In this document: positions 30,944 to 38,579 of the stretch, one piece after another | Position numbering within the stretch: position 1 is the first letter of the stretch | Layout of the letters: every line of letters begins with the position of its first letter | Assembly (NCBI GenBank): GCA_017450005.1 | Contig: JAFSYM010000115.1 | Location: forward strand, 1-38,579 | Source: Clostridia bacterium | GTDB lineage: Bacteria; Bacillota; Clostridia; Oscillospirales; Acutalibacteraceae | Direction: 5' to 3' | DNA: 38,579 bases | Position numbers and translations under genes: made by a program | Notes under the pieces: generated by a model | The model's input: only the letters and a program-made list of their open reading frames with translations | Told to the model about the DNA's origin: nothing | Databases searched by the model: none

Positions 30944-31627
30944 GTGAAAGCAGTCTTGATTGACGTACCATCCATTTTCCGAAACAAAACGCCGGATACG
31001 GACAAGCTGACAGCCTATGGTTTTCGTCCCGCACAAGCCGGCTATGAAAAGCGTTTTCCGATCATGCGCGATCAGTACACGATGCTTGTGCGCCTCACGC
31101 CCGAGGGCGACGCGGACTTCAGCGTGTTTGACTGCGAAACGAACGAGGAATACCTGCCGGCGCATGTACACAGCGCAACAGGTTCGTTCGTCGGCGAAAT
31201 CCATTAGGCATGCGAATCTGTCCTGCGGGAGATCGCGGACAAATGCTGTCGTACCGAACACTTCAAAGGCGAGCAGGCCAAAAGAATCCTTCGGCTTATC
31301 AAAGAAACCTATCACGCGGAACCGGAATTTCTTTGGAGCAGTCTGCCGGAATGCGCCGCATTGCGCGTGCCCGGGCAAAAGCCGTGGTTCGCCGTGGTCG
31401 GCTGTATTCCCAAAGAAAAAATCGGCATCCAGGAAGGCGGCATGGCAGAGGTGCTGAACCTGAAGGATGATCCGAAAGCGGTAAAAGCCCGGCTCGACGA
31501 AAAGAAGGCCTATCCCGCATACCACATGAACAAGCAGCACTGGTATACGATTGTATTGGATGAGCGTCTGGAGGACGAAGAGATCCTTCGTCTGGTCGGA
31601 ATCAGCTTTGAAACAGTCCGTGCGTAA
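30944..31627 (+). pseudogene. MmcQ/YjbR-family gene interrupted by an in-frame TAG
   Basis: One continuous frame runs from about 30944 to 31627 except for TAG at 31205-31207. Upstream it encodes an 80-residue segment typical of the N-terminal extension of clostridial YjbR proteins (Y-G-F-R-P, V-R-L-T-P-E-G-D, A-T-G-S-F-V-G-E-I-H); downstream it continues without shift (A-C-E-S-V-L-R-E-I-A-D, then the YjbR fold with K-P-W-F-A and H-W-Y-T-I-V-L-D). Start is GTG 30944 or, better spaced from AGAAGG, TTG 30956. Other genes here end in TAG (dut and the final TIR gene), so recoding is unlikely: this is a nonsense mutation, a sequencing error or readthrough. The function of the family is unknown; the fold resembles a DNA-binding CyaY-like protein. 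Confidence 0.75.
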
Positions 31628-31652
31628 CATAATCTGATGCGGGGTGACAAAC

Positions 31653-31991
31653 ATGCAAACCTGGTGGATCAGCTTTTTCCCGATCCTGATGCTGTGCATC
31701 ATTCTGGCGCTGCATCGCAGGGAAACCAAACAATACATTGCGGCAAGGGTCGCAAAACAGAAGGGGGAACCGGAAATGTACAAAATCGCGCAAAGATATA
31801 TCGGCAAAGAAGTCCTGCTGGATACCGTGGCGTCCGGCAGTTATGACGGCGTGATCCGGGAGGTCGTCGACAATGCCGTTGTGCTGGACAAGAACGGCAG
31901 GCAGACCGTCGTCAATCTCGACTATGTGATCCGCCTGCGGGAGTATCCGAGGAACAAACGCGGAAAGAAAAAGGCCGTGATCGCGGACTGA
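31653..31991 (+). CDS. Small single-TM hypothetical protein
   Basis: 112 residues, not recognised with confidence. One membrane helix (about 4-21, W-W-I-S-F-F-P-I-L-M-L-C-I-I-L-A-L), then a basic stretch and a compact beta-rich domain (about 43-100: Y-I-G-K-E-V-L-L-D-T, S-G-S-Y-D-G-V-I-R-E-V, V-V-N-L-D-Y-V-I-R-L-R-E-Y-P) with an Sm- or SH3-like strand pattern, and a Lys/Arg-rich tail. The start at 31653 has GGGGTGAC upstream. It lies 25 bp after the interrupted yjbR gene. Confidence 0.6.
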   Translation: MQTWWISFFPILMLCIILALHRRETKQYIAARVAKQKGEPEMYKIAQRYIGKEVLLDTVASGSYDGVIREVVDNAVVLDKNGRQTVVNLDYVIRLREYPRNKRGKKKAVIAD

Positions 31992-32045
31992 CAGAACGCA
32001 CATTACAGAAAAACAGTTATCATCATTTCAAAAGGAGTGAAAAGC

Positions 32046-32474
32046 ATGAACACAGCGCCGGATCTGTCCAGATTCGTCGATGCGCACAAGAACGCTTTTC
32101 AAACTGCTTTGATGGAAATCAGAAACGGCCGTAAGCAATCCCATTGGATGTGGTACATTTTTTCGCAGATCCGGGGTCTCGGGGTTAGTTCAATGTCTCA
32201 GTATTATGCCATACAGGATCCGGACGAAGCGGCCGCATTTCTGCGCGATCCGTATCTCGGCAAGAACCTGCTTGTAATCTGCTGCGCACTGCTGGAATTG
32301 GAGACAAATGACGCTTTTGAGGTCTTCGGAGCGCCGGACAACAGGAAACTGCAGTCATCCATGACGTTGTTTTCTCTTGTGCCGGACGCAGACCCTGTGT
32401 TCCGGAGCGTGCTGGACAAATACTTCGGCGGCAAGCGGGACCATAAAACACTGGAGCTTTTAGGGCTGCTCTGA
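32046..32474 (+). CDS. DUF1810-family protein
   Basis: 142 residues. The D-L-S-R-F-V-D-A-H opening, the R-N-G-R-K-Q-S-H-W-M-W-Y-I-F motif, I-R-G-L-G and D-P-Y-L-G near the middle are the hallmarks of DUF1810, a small cytoplasmic family of unknown function. Length matches the family. The start at 32046 follows AAAAGGAG at 32031-32038. It probably forms a unit with the HD-domain gene 60 bp downstream. Confidence 0.88.
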   Translation: MNTAPDLSRFVDAHKNAFQTALMEIRNGRKQSHWMWYIFSQIRGLGVSSMSQYYAIQDPDEAAAFLRDPYLGKNLLVICCALLELETNDAFEVFGAPDNRKLQSSMTLFSLVPDADPVFRSVLDKYFGGKRDHKTLELLGLL

Positions 32475-32534
32475 TAAGCGCCTGCAATACCACAGACGCA
32501 GGAACAGCGCCGGAATGAAAAAGGAGGAACAAGG

Positions 32535-33101
32535 ATGTTGACGATCGAACGTGCACGGGAACTCAATGACTGTCATGTGCACGAACACCATCTTGTCATC
32601 CACGCAAAAAACGTGATGTATGCGATGGGCGCGATGGCGGACTATTTCGGAGAGAACCGGGAGCACTGGATGGCCGTCGGCTATCTGCACGACTACGACT
32701 ACGAGGAATACCCGGACGAGCACCTGCAGCACACGGAAAAGGAGCTGCTCGCCGAAGGCGTCGACGCAGCCGACGTGCGCGCCATTCTCAGCCACGGCTG
32801 GGGAATCTGTTCGGACGTGATGCCCGAAACGAATATGGAAAAGAGCCTGTATACGGTCGACGAGCTGACCGGGATTATTCAGGCGTGCGCGCGCATGCGT
32901 CCGCACGGCATCACGGACCTGGAGGTCAAGAGCTTTATGAAAAAGTTCAAGGACAAAAAATTCGCCGCAAAATGCAACAGAGAGCTGATTGTCGGCGGAT
33001 GCGCTATGCTCGGCATGGAGGTGTCGCAGGTTGCGCAGATCTGCATCGAGGGCATGAAACCGTACGCCGAAGACGTCGAGCTTCTCGGCACGGAACAGTA
33101 A
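32535..33101 (+). CDS. HD-domain phosphohydrolase-like protein
   Basis: 188 residues. The metal-binding set H23, H52-D53 (G-Y-L-H-D-Y-D-Y-E), H87 (S-H-G-W-G) and D109 (T-V-D-E-L) fits a minimal HD hydrolase acting on a nucleotide or phosphoester. It resembles the predicted HD-superfamily hydrolases of 180-190 residues common in Clostridia. AAAGGAGGAACAAGG precedes the ATG. Substrate unknown. Confidence 0.85.
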   Translation: MLTIERARELNDCHVHEHHLVIHAKNVMYAMGAMADYFGENREHWMAVGYLHDYDYEEYPDEHLQHTEKELLAEGVDAADVRAILSHGWGICSDVMPETNMEKSLYTVDELTGIIQACARMRPHGITDLEVKSFMKKFKDKKFAAKCNRELIVGGCAMLGMEVSQVAQICIEGMKPYAEDVELLGTEQ

Positions 33102-33123
33102 GAATACGAAAGGGAAAAGAAAG

Positions 33124-33501
33124 ATGCTGAATGCAGACACCATCAAAAAGCTGATCGAGATGAAACAGAACGAACCGGACGATCTGGAATTCATTGATTC
33201 CTGCTTCGATTCGTTTGAGCTTTACCACCGCGCAGTCATAGACGAGCAGAAGTTCGTGGCACTTTATGGCGGCGGCGCGCTGGACCAGAACGAGTTCTTC
33301 AAGCGCCGCAAGGAAGTGGACGACGCGCGGACGATGTGTCACAACGACATTCTGATCAGCGTCAACGCACTCAACCGGATGGCCGAGCAGGCTGGTCTGG
33401 AGCCGGTGTATGCCGGCAAGGTTTCCAAGGAACGCCCGTACAGACGGGAAGTCGCCAACGCTGTATTCGCCTACCTTGAGTACATCATCAACAACAGATA
33501 A
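33124..33501 (+). CDS. Small alpha-helical protein, possibly DUF3232
   Basis: 125 residues, predicted almost entirely helical, no signal or membrane segment. The D-D-A-R-T-M-C-H-N-D ... S-V-N-A-L-N-R-M-A-E-Q-A-G-L motif resembles the DUF3232 family of uncharacterised Firmicutes/Actinobacteria proteins. The gene lies 22 bp after the HD hydrolase gene, with GGGAAAAG upstream, and 45 bp before the first propeller gene. Confidence 0.6.
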   Translation: MLNADTIKKLIEMKQNEPDDLEFIDSCFDSFELYHRAVIDEQKFVALYGGGALDQNEFFKRRKEVDDARTMCHNDILISVNALNRMAEQAGLEPVYAGKVSKERPYRREVANAVFAYLEYIINNR

Positions 33502-33546
33502 CGGCCAATCCTTCTGTTTTCATTTGCTTGAAAAGGAGTGATTGCT

Positions 33547-35955
33547 TTGCAGGATTCAAGACGTATTGAAGTCGTATATGAGTGTTCGTGCCGATCGGTC
33601 GCTGAGCAAACGGTCCGATGGCTGATAGAATCCGGTATCGCAAAACCCATCCGGATGCCGCAGAGGAGCGAGAGCACGTTTGTGTGCTGCAGTCTGATTG
33701 CGCTGCAGCGCATTGCTGCCGACTCGGTGATCGTTTTTGTTTCGGACGAAGCCACAGCCAATGCGGACTGGCAGTCGTACATCCGCGCCGTGCCGCCGGG
33801 GGCACGTGTCCTCCCTGTCGGCGGGATCGAGGACGTGGATTACAACGATGAAGCTGTACTGCCCAAGCGCATCGAGGAGATCAATTTCATCCGTACCGAT
33901 GCGCATATGACGGAAAATATCCTGGATTCTCTGACCACAGATCCTGCTTTTTATTCACTGAAAAACCAGCTTCTGCTGCGGTATAACTGCTGGACTGCGT
34001 CCGGCAGCAAGGCCGACCTTCTTTCCGATCGGCGAAAGATACAGGAATACTCTGTGATCGTTTCCGAACGACTTGCGGAAGAAAGGGACAAGTACCTGCG
34101 GCAGCAGCTGCAAAACATTCTGGAATTGCTGCACGCTTCGCGTCAGTACATGCGGACGGTCCGGCGAAAGGCAGTGATCCGGTGGATCGGCAGAGGCGTT
34201 CTGATCCTCGCTGCCATTGCCATGCTGGCAGTGCTTGCTTATGCAGCGGTAAACTTTCGACGCGCCGATTATGCGAGCATAGCTTTATCCGTAGATGCAG
34301 ACATTGGCGATTCTGTCGTCATGTCGATCAAAATGATGGAAGCGATCACCAATCCGACCACATCGGCGGTCTCTAAGCAAGTCGCATATAAAAAACTGCA
34401 TGGCCTAATGAACAAACCCTGGCACCAAACGCCGATCGGAGTCAATTACAAATACGCGATCAACGATGCGGCTATCCCGGACGGTTCAAGGTATATTTGG
34501 ACAGGTGATTCGTCCGGACGTGTCGCCCGGTGGGATACCTACACCGGCCGCATCGTTATGAAGAAAACGATCTCTTCTGCCGGGATCGCCCGGGTCGCGG
34601 TCAGCGCGGATGAGAGAACACTGACGGCGCTTGACCTGAACGGCAGCATCTATACCGGAGACGGTAAAAAATACAAACAAATCGGATCGACAAACGGCAT
34701 TTCTGCCGCAGACGCCATGCTGGTCGTTTCGGGCGATAAGATCCTGCTGTACGATCAGCACACTATCGTGCTGATTGATCCGTCCGGTCAGCATACGCTG
34801 GACACTGGTACGGATCAGATCGCCGTCCTGTGCACCGGATTTATGCCGGATGGCAGCGTGCTTGCTGCCGGTGCGCTGAATGAAACCTTTGTCACCGTCT
34901 CGTTCACGGCGGACGGTGTGCGCAGCGGTATACAGCGCTATGACGACATCCGGCCAGGCGGCAGTGACAGCGCCGTAATGCTGCAGGATGTCCTGGCTGT
35001 CTGTGATGTGTCAGGGCAGGTATGGAAGATCGCGGAACGCGAAGCGAAGCGGACGGGTCTGATGCTCGAAAAAATGATCGACATGGAGCTTGTAAATACT
35101 TCGACGCTGGTCTATCTGGAGCGCAATATGGGAGTCGGTCTGTACGATATAGATGCGTCGTTCGATTACGGCGATGTACTGTCCGATGTGAACGGCGGAG
35201 TCAATACAATCTGGGCGTCTGCGCATTTACTGGCGGTGCAGATCGGTACGGCGCTGGGAAACATCTGTCTGGACGATGTTTTGTCTGTGCCGAAAAGCGC
35301 AGCAGCCGATGTGCAGACTGTTTACGACCAGACGACCGCACATACAGATCTGTGCAATACAGACGGTCTCGGCTTGAAAAGTGCCGGGATCAATGCGGAC
35401 GGCACGATTACACTGGAGATGATTCTGCCGGATGCGGACGAGCCTGCGGCAGTTCTGCTGAACCCTGCCTTCCGGTTCTCCGACGGCGGTGATTTGTCTG
35501 CAGCAAAGAATATCAAACAATATCCGTCTGAGCCGTTTTCATTACACGGCGTGCCGACAGTAGTCGGCATCCGCTTTGATCCGGTCAACGAACTGAGCAA
35601 TACAGCCGGATATACGCTGCTGGTCGGCAGCGCTGACGGCAGCTTCGCACAGGTCTGGTTCAACCCGAAAGACGGGTCCAATATCTGCATAGGGCTGCAG
35701 ACGATTCCTTCCCGCTGCGCTGTACGTGCGATCCGCGAAACCGGCAGCGGTTATCTGATCGAGGACGAAGGCAGGCGGTTGTGGAGCTGCACGAACGACG
35801 CGAATCTGATGACAACGGAGGGCTTGTACGCGGCCGTACGCACCAAGCTGCATTCTGCCGTCAACGAGGATCTGAAAGAGATTGTGTCAAAAACAATCTG
35901 GCGAAAGCTGGGACTGCAGTTGTTTCCCGGAGGCGACGGAAAGGAGTGGGACTGA
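33547..35955 (+). CDS. Membrane protein with degenerate TIR-like domain and beta-propeller-like ectodomain
   Basis: 802 residues from TTG at 33547, 9 nt after AAAAGGAG; the GTG at 33538 abuts that site and is unlikely. 1-120 has the strand-helix order of a TIR domain (I-E-V-V-Y-E-C-S, L-I-E-S-G-I, V-I-V-F-V-S-D) but at the WxxxE position reads W75-Q-S-Y-I, so the catalytic Glu is missing. A helical stalk (125-205) leads to an Arg-rich segment and one membrane helix (about 217-236), giving an N-in topology. 300-760 is a repetitive beta-rich region with propeller-blade-like units (I-P-D-G-S-R-Y-I-W-T-G-D-S-S-G-R-V-A-R-W-D, V-S-A-D-E-R-T-L). It ends 3 nt before a similar gene with an intact TIR. 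I infer a signalling partner, perhaps a pseudo-TIR. Confidence 0.72.
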   Translation: MQDSRRIEVVYECSCRSVAEQTVRWLIESGIAKPIRMPQRSESTFVCCSLIALQRIAADSVIVFVSDEATANADWQSYIRAVPPGARVLPVGGIEDVDYNDEAVLPKRIEEINFIRTDAHMTENILDSLTTDPAFYSLKNQLLLRYNCWTASGSKADLLSDRRKIQEYSVIVSERLAEERDKYLRQQLQNILELLHASRQYMRTVRRKAVIRWIGRGVLILAAIAMLAVLAYAAVNFRRADYASIALSVDADIGDSVVMSIKMMEAITNPTTSAVSKQVAYKKLHGLMNKPWHQTPIGVNYKYAINDAAIPDGSRYIWTGDSSGRVARWDTYTGRIVMKKTISSAGIARVAVSADERTLTALDLNGSIYTGDGKKYKQIGSTNGISAADAMLVVSGDKILLYDQHTIVLIDPSGQHTLDTGTDQIAVLCTGFMPDGSVLAAGALNETFVTVSFTADGVRSGIQRYDDIRPGGSDSAVMLQDVLAVCDVSGQVWKIAEREAKRTGLMLEKMIDMELVNTSTLVYLERNMGVGLYDIDASFDYGDVLSDVNGGVNTIWASAHLLAVQIGTALGNICLDDVLSVPKSAAADVQTVYDQTTAHTDLCNTDGLGLKSAGINADGTITLEMILPDADEPAAVLLNPAFRFSDGGDLSAAKNIKQYPSEPFSLHGVPTVVGIRFDPVNELSNTAGYTLLVGSADGSFAQVWFNPKDGSNICIGLQTIPSRCAVRAIRETGSGYLIEDEGRRLWSCTNDANLMTTEGLYAAVRTKLHSAVNEDLKEIVSKTIWRKLGLQLFPGGDGKEWD

Positions 35956-35958
35956 GTT

Positions 35959-38187
35959 GTGAATCATCTGTTTGTTTCTTACTCCAGAAAAGACGCGGGC
36001 GCGGTCAGCCGCTGCGTCGAATATCTGCGGCAAAACGGCGTAGACATCTGGATGGATGTCAGCGGCGCAGGTACCGGGATACCCTTCTCAACCAAATGGT
36101 TTGACGTGATCGAAGAAGCCATGTACCACGCCGGCGGCGCGATTGTATTCCGCTCCGCAAACTGGGAAAACTCCAATCCATGCAAAAAGGAATTCGCGTT
36201 GATCGAGCAATGCGCCGTTCCGCGCCTGATTCTCGATCCCGACGATGCAGACAACGTTGATGCCGTGCTTGTGAAGGTACAGGATTTTCTGCGCAGAGAA
36301 GTGCAGACGGATCGAAACGATCTGCGAACGCGGCTGTTTTCTTCTGCTTTCGCGATGCGATCCGGCGTCGATCCGTATCAACTGATCCCGCGCGTGAGCC
36401 AACGACTGCCGATCGATTTGCTGCGTATGAAACAATTGATCGCAGCGATCGACGTGAAAAAGAGCAATCCGGATATCTATCCGTCTATGCAACGGTATCT
36501 CCGGTTTGCGCGCAGTGTAACCATTCGCAGAGCATGCGCAGTCATCGGTGCTTTTGCGGTTACCTTGGTCTGTGTCGTGCTGCTTCTCGCGGTTCCGCAA
36601 TCGTTGAAGCAGGCCGCAGAGACAAACGGAAAATCGTTTTTCGGAATGGCAGTGGCAGGCGAGATCACCGATCTGATCCAAAAAGATCCGCTTTCTGCTA
36701 TCGAGCTGGCACAAAAAACGACTGACAGCGCCGTAACGCCGTCGTCGTATTCTTCGCTTTTTCTCGCCGGAGCAAGGCTTTTGGACACCAATCTGCCTTC
36801 ACTCGTCTGCACGCCGAAAGATACGTTCTATTCGAATGTCCTCTCCGAACCGCAAAACCGGAACAGTGCACTGTACGACTTTGAGACACCTGCACATGCG
36901 GGAACGCTCGTCATTACGGATCGCAGCACGGGCGAACAATGGAGTGTCGATGCACCGCAGCTGCCCGAGGACTATGCATGGACCGATGACGGCGAACGGC
37001 TGGTCTTTTCCGCCGGAACAAGTGCGTATATTTACGATGCATTCGGCAAAGGCGGCCTGATCCGCCTGACCGGAAACCGTTTGCCGATACGAGAGGTCAA
37101 ATTTATTAAGGTAAACGATATGCTCTTTGCGTGTGCCGTGACAGAGCAGGACACGGCGGTGTTGTGGCGTTTACCGCTGCCGGACAGGATTGCCCACAGG
37201 CAGGGCGTGTACTACGGCGTTTTTACAAACGACGAGATCCCTGAAGTCGTGTATATCAACGGAAAGGATATTGTGATCCGCCATGAACTGACTGAACGGG
37301 TTCTCACACCGGACGTCCGCGGTACGATCAATGCGCAGTGCTTTGACGTCACTGCGGACGGCAGCCGGGTTGCCCTGATCTGTACGGACAACGACGAGTG
37401 CCGGATCGCGTGCGTCTCGCTTGAGGACGGCAGCGTTCTGACGGACGTCGTGACCGGATGCACGGCTAACGCCGTGGCGTTTCAGGCGGATGGATCCGCG
37501 ATTGTTGCCGCAGCCAGTCCATGTGCGATTCTCAAAGTGGATGTCGCTTCCGGTCGGATAACCTATGGCGATTTTAATGACCGTGCATTCTATAATCTCC
37601 ATGCTTACGGCAACAACTGGGTTTTGACAGACGCATGGGGAATCGGAACGGTATTTGACGATTCTCTGCACATCATCCGAGAACTCGGTCAACTTACGGA
37701 TGTCGCCACGCCGCTTTTTGACCTCGATATCAACACGGACAAAGGATACTTGTTTTCAGTATGCCGCGGCGGCGCGAATGTTCCCGGATGCTGCCGAATC
37801 ACGCTCCCGACCGGGGCGAAACACAGACTTGTTGTGCCGCAGATAGAAAAAACGGACTCAACTACTGCCGTAGCCATGTCACGCGACGGAAGATTTGTCG
37901 CTTTCGGATATGCAAACGGAACCGTCCACATCTTCGAGACAGGCCAGTTGACCTTCCTTTTTGAACACAACGGGATCGGTGAGGCTGTTTCTGCGCTGCG
38001 GTTTTCCGACGATAACCGCATGCTGTATATGCTCGGCTCAACAGGAAACCTCTACCACGGGGATGTGCCGGATTATGTGCTGTCCGGAAGTCCGCCGACT
38101 ACCCGCTATTGGGACGTTCTCGTACAGAATATGGAGCAAAAGCGGAAAGCGTATCTGTCCGGTCTGTCGTCCGAAGACTCGGAATAG
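35959..38187 (+). CDS. TIR - single TM - beta-propeller receptor-like protein
   Basis: 742 residues. 1-110 is a clear TIR domain: N-H-L-F-V-S-Y-S-R-K-D, N-G-V-D-I-W-M-D, W47-F-D-V-I-E-E-A-M, A-I-V-F-R-S-A-N-W, and E78 at the catalytic position, although the WxxxE Trp is Pro (P74-C-K-K-E). After a helical linker and Arg-rich stretch comes one membrane helix (about 192-213); 230-740 is beta-rich with propeller-like blades (W-T-D-D-G-E-R-L-V-F-S-A-G, V-T-A-D-G-S-R-V-A-L-I-C, M-S-R-D-G-R-F-V-A-F-G-Y-A-N-G-T-V-H). The TIR is predicted cytoplasmic and the propeller outside. TIR domains hydrolyse or cyclise NAD; an outside sensor controlling that would resemble a Toll receptor. The GTG start follows GGAAAGGAG with 12-nt spacing. 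The stop TAG abuts a MITE-like repeat. Confidence 0.82.
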   Translation: MNHLFVSYSRKDAGAVSRCVEYLRQNGVDIWMDVSGAGTGIPFSTKWFDVIEEAMYHAGGAIVFRSANWENSNPCKKEFALIEQCAVPRLILDPDDADNVDAVLVKVQDFLRREVQTDRNDLRTRLFSSAFAMRSGVDPYQLIPRVSQRLPIDLLRMKQLIAAIDVKKSNPDIYPSMQRYLRFARSVTIRRACAVIGAFAVTLVCVVLLLAVPQSLKQAAETNGKSFFGMAVAGEITDLIQKDPLSAIELAQKTTDSAVTPSSYSSLFLAGARLLDTNLPSLVCTPKDTFYSNVLSEPQNRNSALYDFETPAHAGTLVITDRSTGEQWSVDAPQLPEDYAWTDDGERLVFSAGTSAYIYDAFGKGGLIRLTGNRLPIREVKFIKVNDMLFACAVTEQDTAVLWRLPLPDRIAHRQGVYYGVFTNDEIPEVVYINGKDIVIRHELTERVLTPDVRGTINAQCFDVTADGSRVALICTDNDECRIACVSLEDGSVLTDVVTGCTANAVAFQADGSAIVAAASPCAILKVDVASGRITYGDFNDRAFYNLHAYGNNWVLTDAWGIGTVFDDSLHIIRELGQLTDVATPLFDLDINTDKGYLFSVCRGGANVPGCCRITLPTGAKHRLVVPQIEKTDSTTAVAMSRDGRFVAFGYANGTVHIFETGQLTFLFEHNGIGEAVSALRFSDDNRMLYMLGSTGNLYHGDVPDYVLSGSPPTTRYWDVLVQNMEQKRKAYLSGLSSEDSE

Positions 38188-38388
38188 GTTCATCACGGAA
38201 TTATGCGGGATGGTCAGATGCAAGTTAAGGTGGTGTCATCGCGAGGGATGCGAACGCCGACCGCAGCGATCCGTTCTCTCGGCAGAACGTAAAAGGAACA
38301 GCAAAGGGCACGGATTGCCGCGCTCCATAAAGTTGCTCGCAATGACAAACAAGGGTACGTTTTCTTATCCCACAATAATCCGTGAAGA
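38187..38388. repeat. MITE-like dispersed repeat, copy 2 (complete)
   Basis: Outer inverted repeats TTCATCACGGAATTATGC (start of 38189-38211) and GCATAATTCCGTGA-like (38367-38388, ATCCCACAATAATCCGTGA) enclose inner arms GTCATCGCGAG (38235-38245) and CTCGCAATGAC (38336-38346). The left edge coincides with the stop codon of the TIR gene. It encodes no protein of its own; the copy at 124-280 has lost its right outer end. Confidence 0.8.
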
Positions 38389-38405
38389 GGGTCGGAGTAC
38401 AGCCA

Positions 38406-38442
38406 AAACGGTCGGATTCGTGAGATTCCGGCCGTTTCTTTT
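38406..38442 (+). terminator. Terminator downstream of the TIR-propeller operon
   Basis: AAACGGTCGGA (38406-38416) pairs with TCCGGCCGTTT (38427-38437) with one G-T wobble, followed by a T-rich CTTTT. It lies beyond the MITE-like repeat. Confidence 0.75.
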
Positions 38443-38465
38443 GGCGCCGAACAGGCAAGAAAAAA

Positions 38466-38579
38466 CCACTCGTTAAACGAGTGGGAAATAAAAGAATCTT
38501 ATAGAGAAGAAAAAGAAGAACCTCCTATGATAGAATACAGTGGGTTTGCCAACCACAGTAAAGAAAACATAGGAGGTAT
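38466..38579 (+). mobile_element. Left end and leader of an IS200-type element (tnpA itself outside the window)
   Basis: A compact hairpin CCACTCGTT/AACGAGTGG (38466-38474, 38476-38484) is followed by a leader in which ACCTCCTATG (38520-38529) pairs with CATAGGAGGT (38568-38577), burying the AGGAGG ribosome binding site; an inner GTGG/CCAC hairpin lies between. IS200 elements are known for exactly this layout: an end hairpin acting as a terminator against outside transcripts, and a leader hairpin hiding the tnpA Shine-Dalgarno. The coding region would begin just past the window end, so the identification rests on structure alone. Confidence 0.55.

Noticed and set aside
31205..31207. TAG recoded as an amino acid in this organism
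   Set aside because: dut and the final TIR gene end in TAG at sensible family lengths, so TAG is an ordinary stop here.
1..38579. tRNA or rRNA genes
   Set aside because: I looked for GGTTCGA-type T-loops with acceptor stems and for conserved rRNA strings and found none.

Overview
The window looks like a chromosomal segment of a spore-forming, moderately GC-rich Clostridia bacterium, probably in the Oscillospiraceae/Ruminococcaceae neighbourhood. The evidence is a complete eight-gene spoIIIA sporulation operon, AGGAGG-type ribosome binding sites, sigma-A-like TTGACA/TATAAT promoters, BspA-type and InlB/Flg_new-type surface repeats, and gene families typical of gut Firmicutes. All family assignments come from reading motifs by eye; no database search was run.

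Layout: 1-563 is a scar zone, with the probable 3' end of an IS200-type element, a MITE-like repeat, a cluster of hairpin repeats and a truncated transposase start. 810-4387 (minus) is a three-gene signalling operon: a multi-TM protein with a kinase-like but ATPase-less tail, a HisKA_3-type sensor kinase and a LuxR-type response regulator. 4815-6434 (plus) is a secreted surface protein. 6743-10287 (plus) is a GH106-like glycosidase translationally coupled to dUTPase. 10365-13259 (minus) holds an AbrB-like regulator and a two-gene operon of a membrane-anchored metallo-beta-lactamase-fold protein and a subtilisin-like protease. 13402-17911 (minus) is spoIIIAA-AH, with a candidate sigma-E promoter in front.

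18212-22154 (plus) is a two-gene channel operon. The first product is a bacterial CASTOR/POLLUX-type channel; the second looks like a divergent partner subunit with a similar pore segment and a C-terminal RyR domain. Then come trxB, a MATE transporter, a threonine-aldolase-like enzyme and a small XRE regulator. Directly after, and overlapping the regulator's stop codon, lies an 840-bp array of 15 regularly spaced hairpins with a period near 58 bp. It resembles a CRISPR at first sight but is not one.

26856-29063 is an operon of an ArsC/Spx-like protein, a GDPD-like protein and the rRNA methyltransferase RlmD. Coupled to rlmD is an AT-rich, apparently acquired gene with the architecture nitroreductase-TIR-BspA leucine-rich repeats. 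After a run of small genes (an interrupted yjbR, a small membrane protein, DUF1810, an HD hydrolase, a DUF3232-like protein) comes a second TIR locus at 33547-38187. It encodes two adjacent single-pass membrane proteins with an N-terminal TIR or TIR-like domain and a large C-terminal beta-propeller-like domain, a layout like an inverted Toll receptor. The window ends in a second copy of the MITE-like repeat, a terminator and the 5' end of an IS200-type element whose Shine-Dalgarno sequence is hidden in a hairpin.

The strongest candidates for undescribed biology are the nitroreductase-TIR-LRR fusion, the paired TIR/TM/propeller proteins, the CASTOR/POLLUX plus RyR channel pair and the 58-bp hairpin array.
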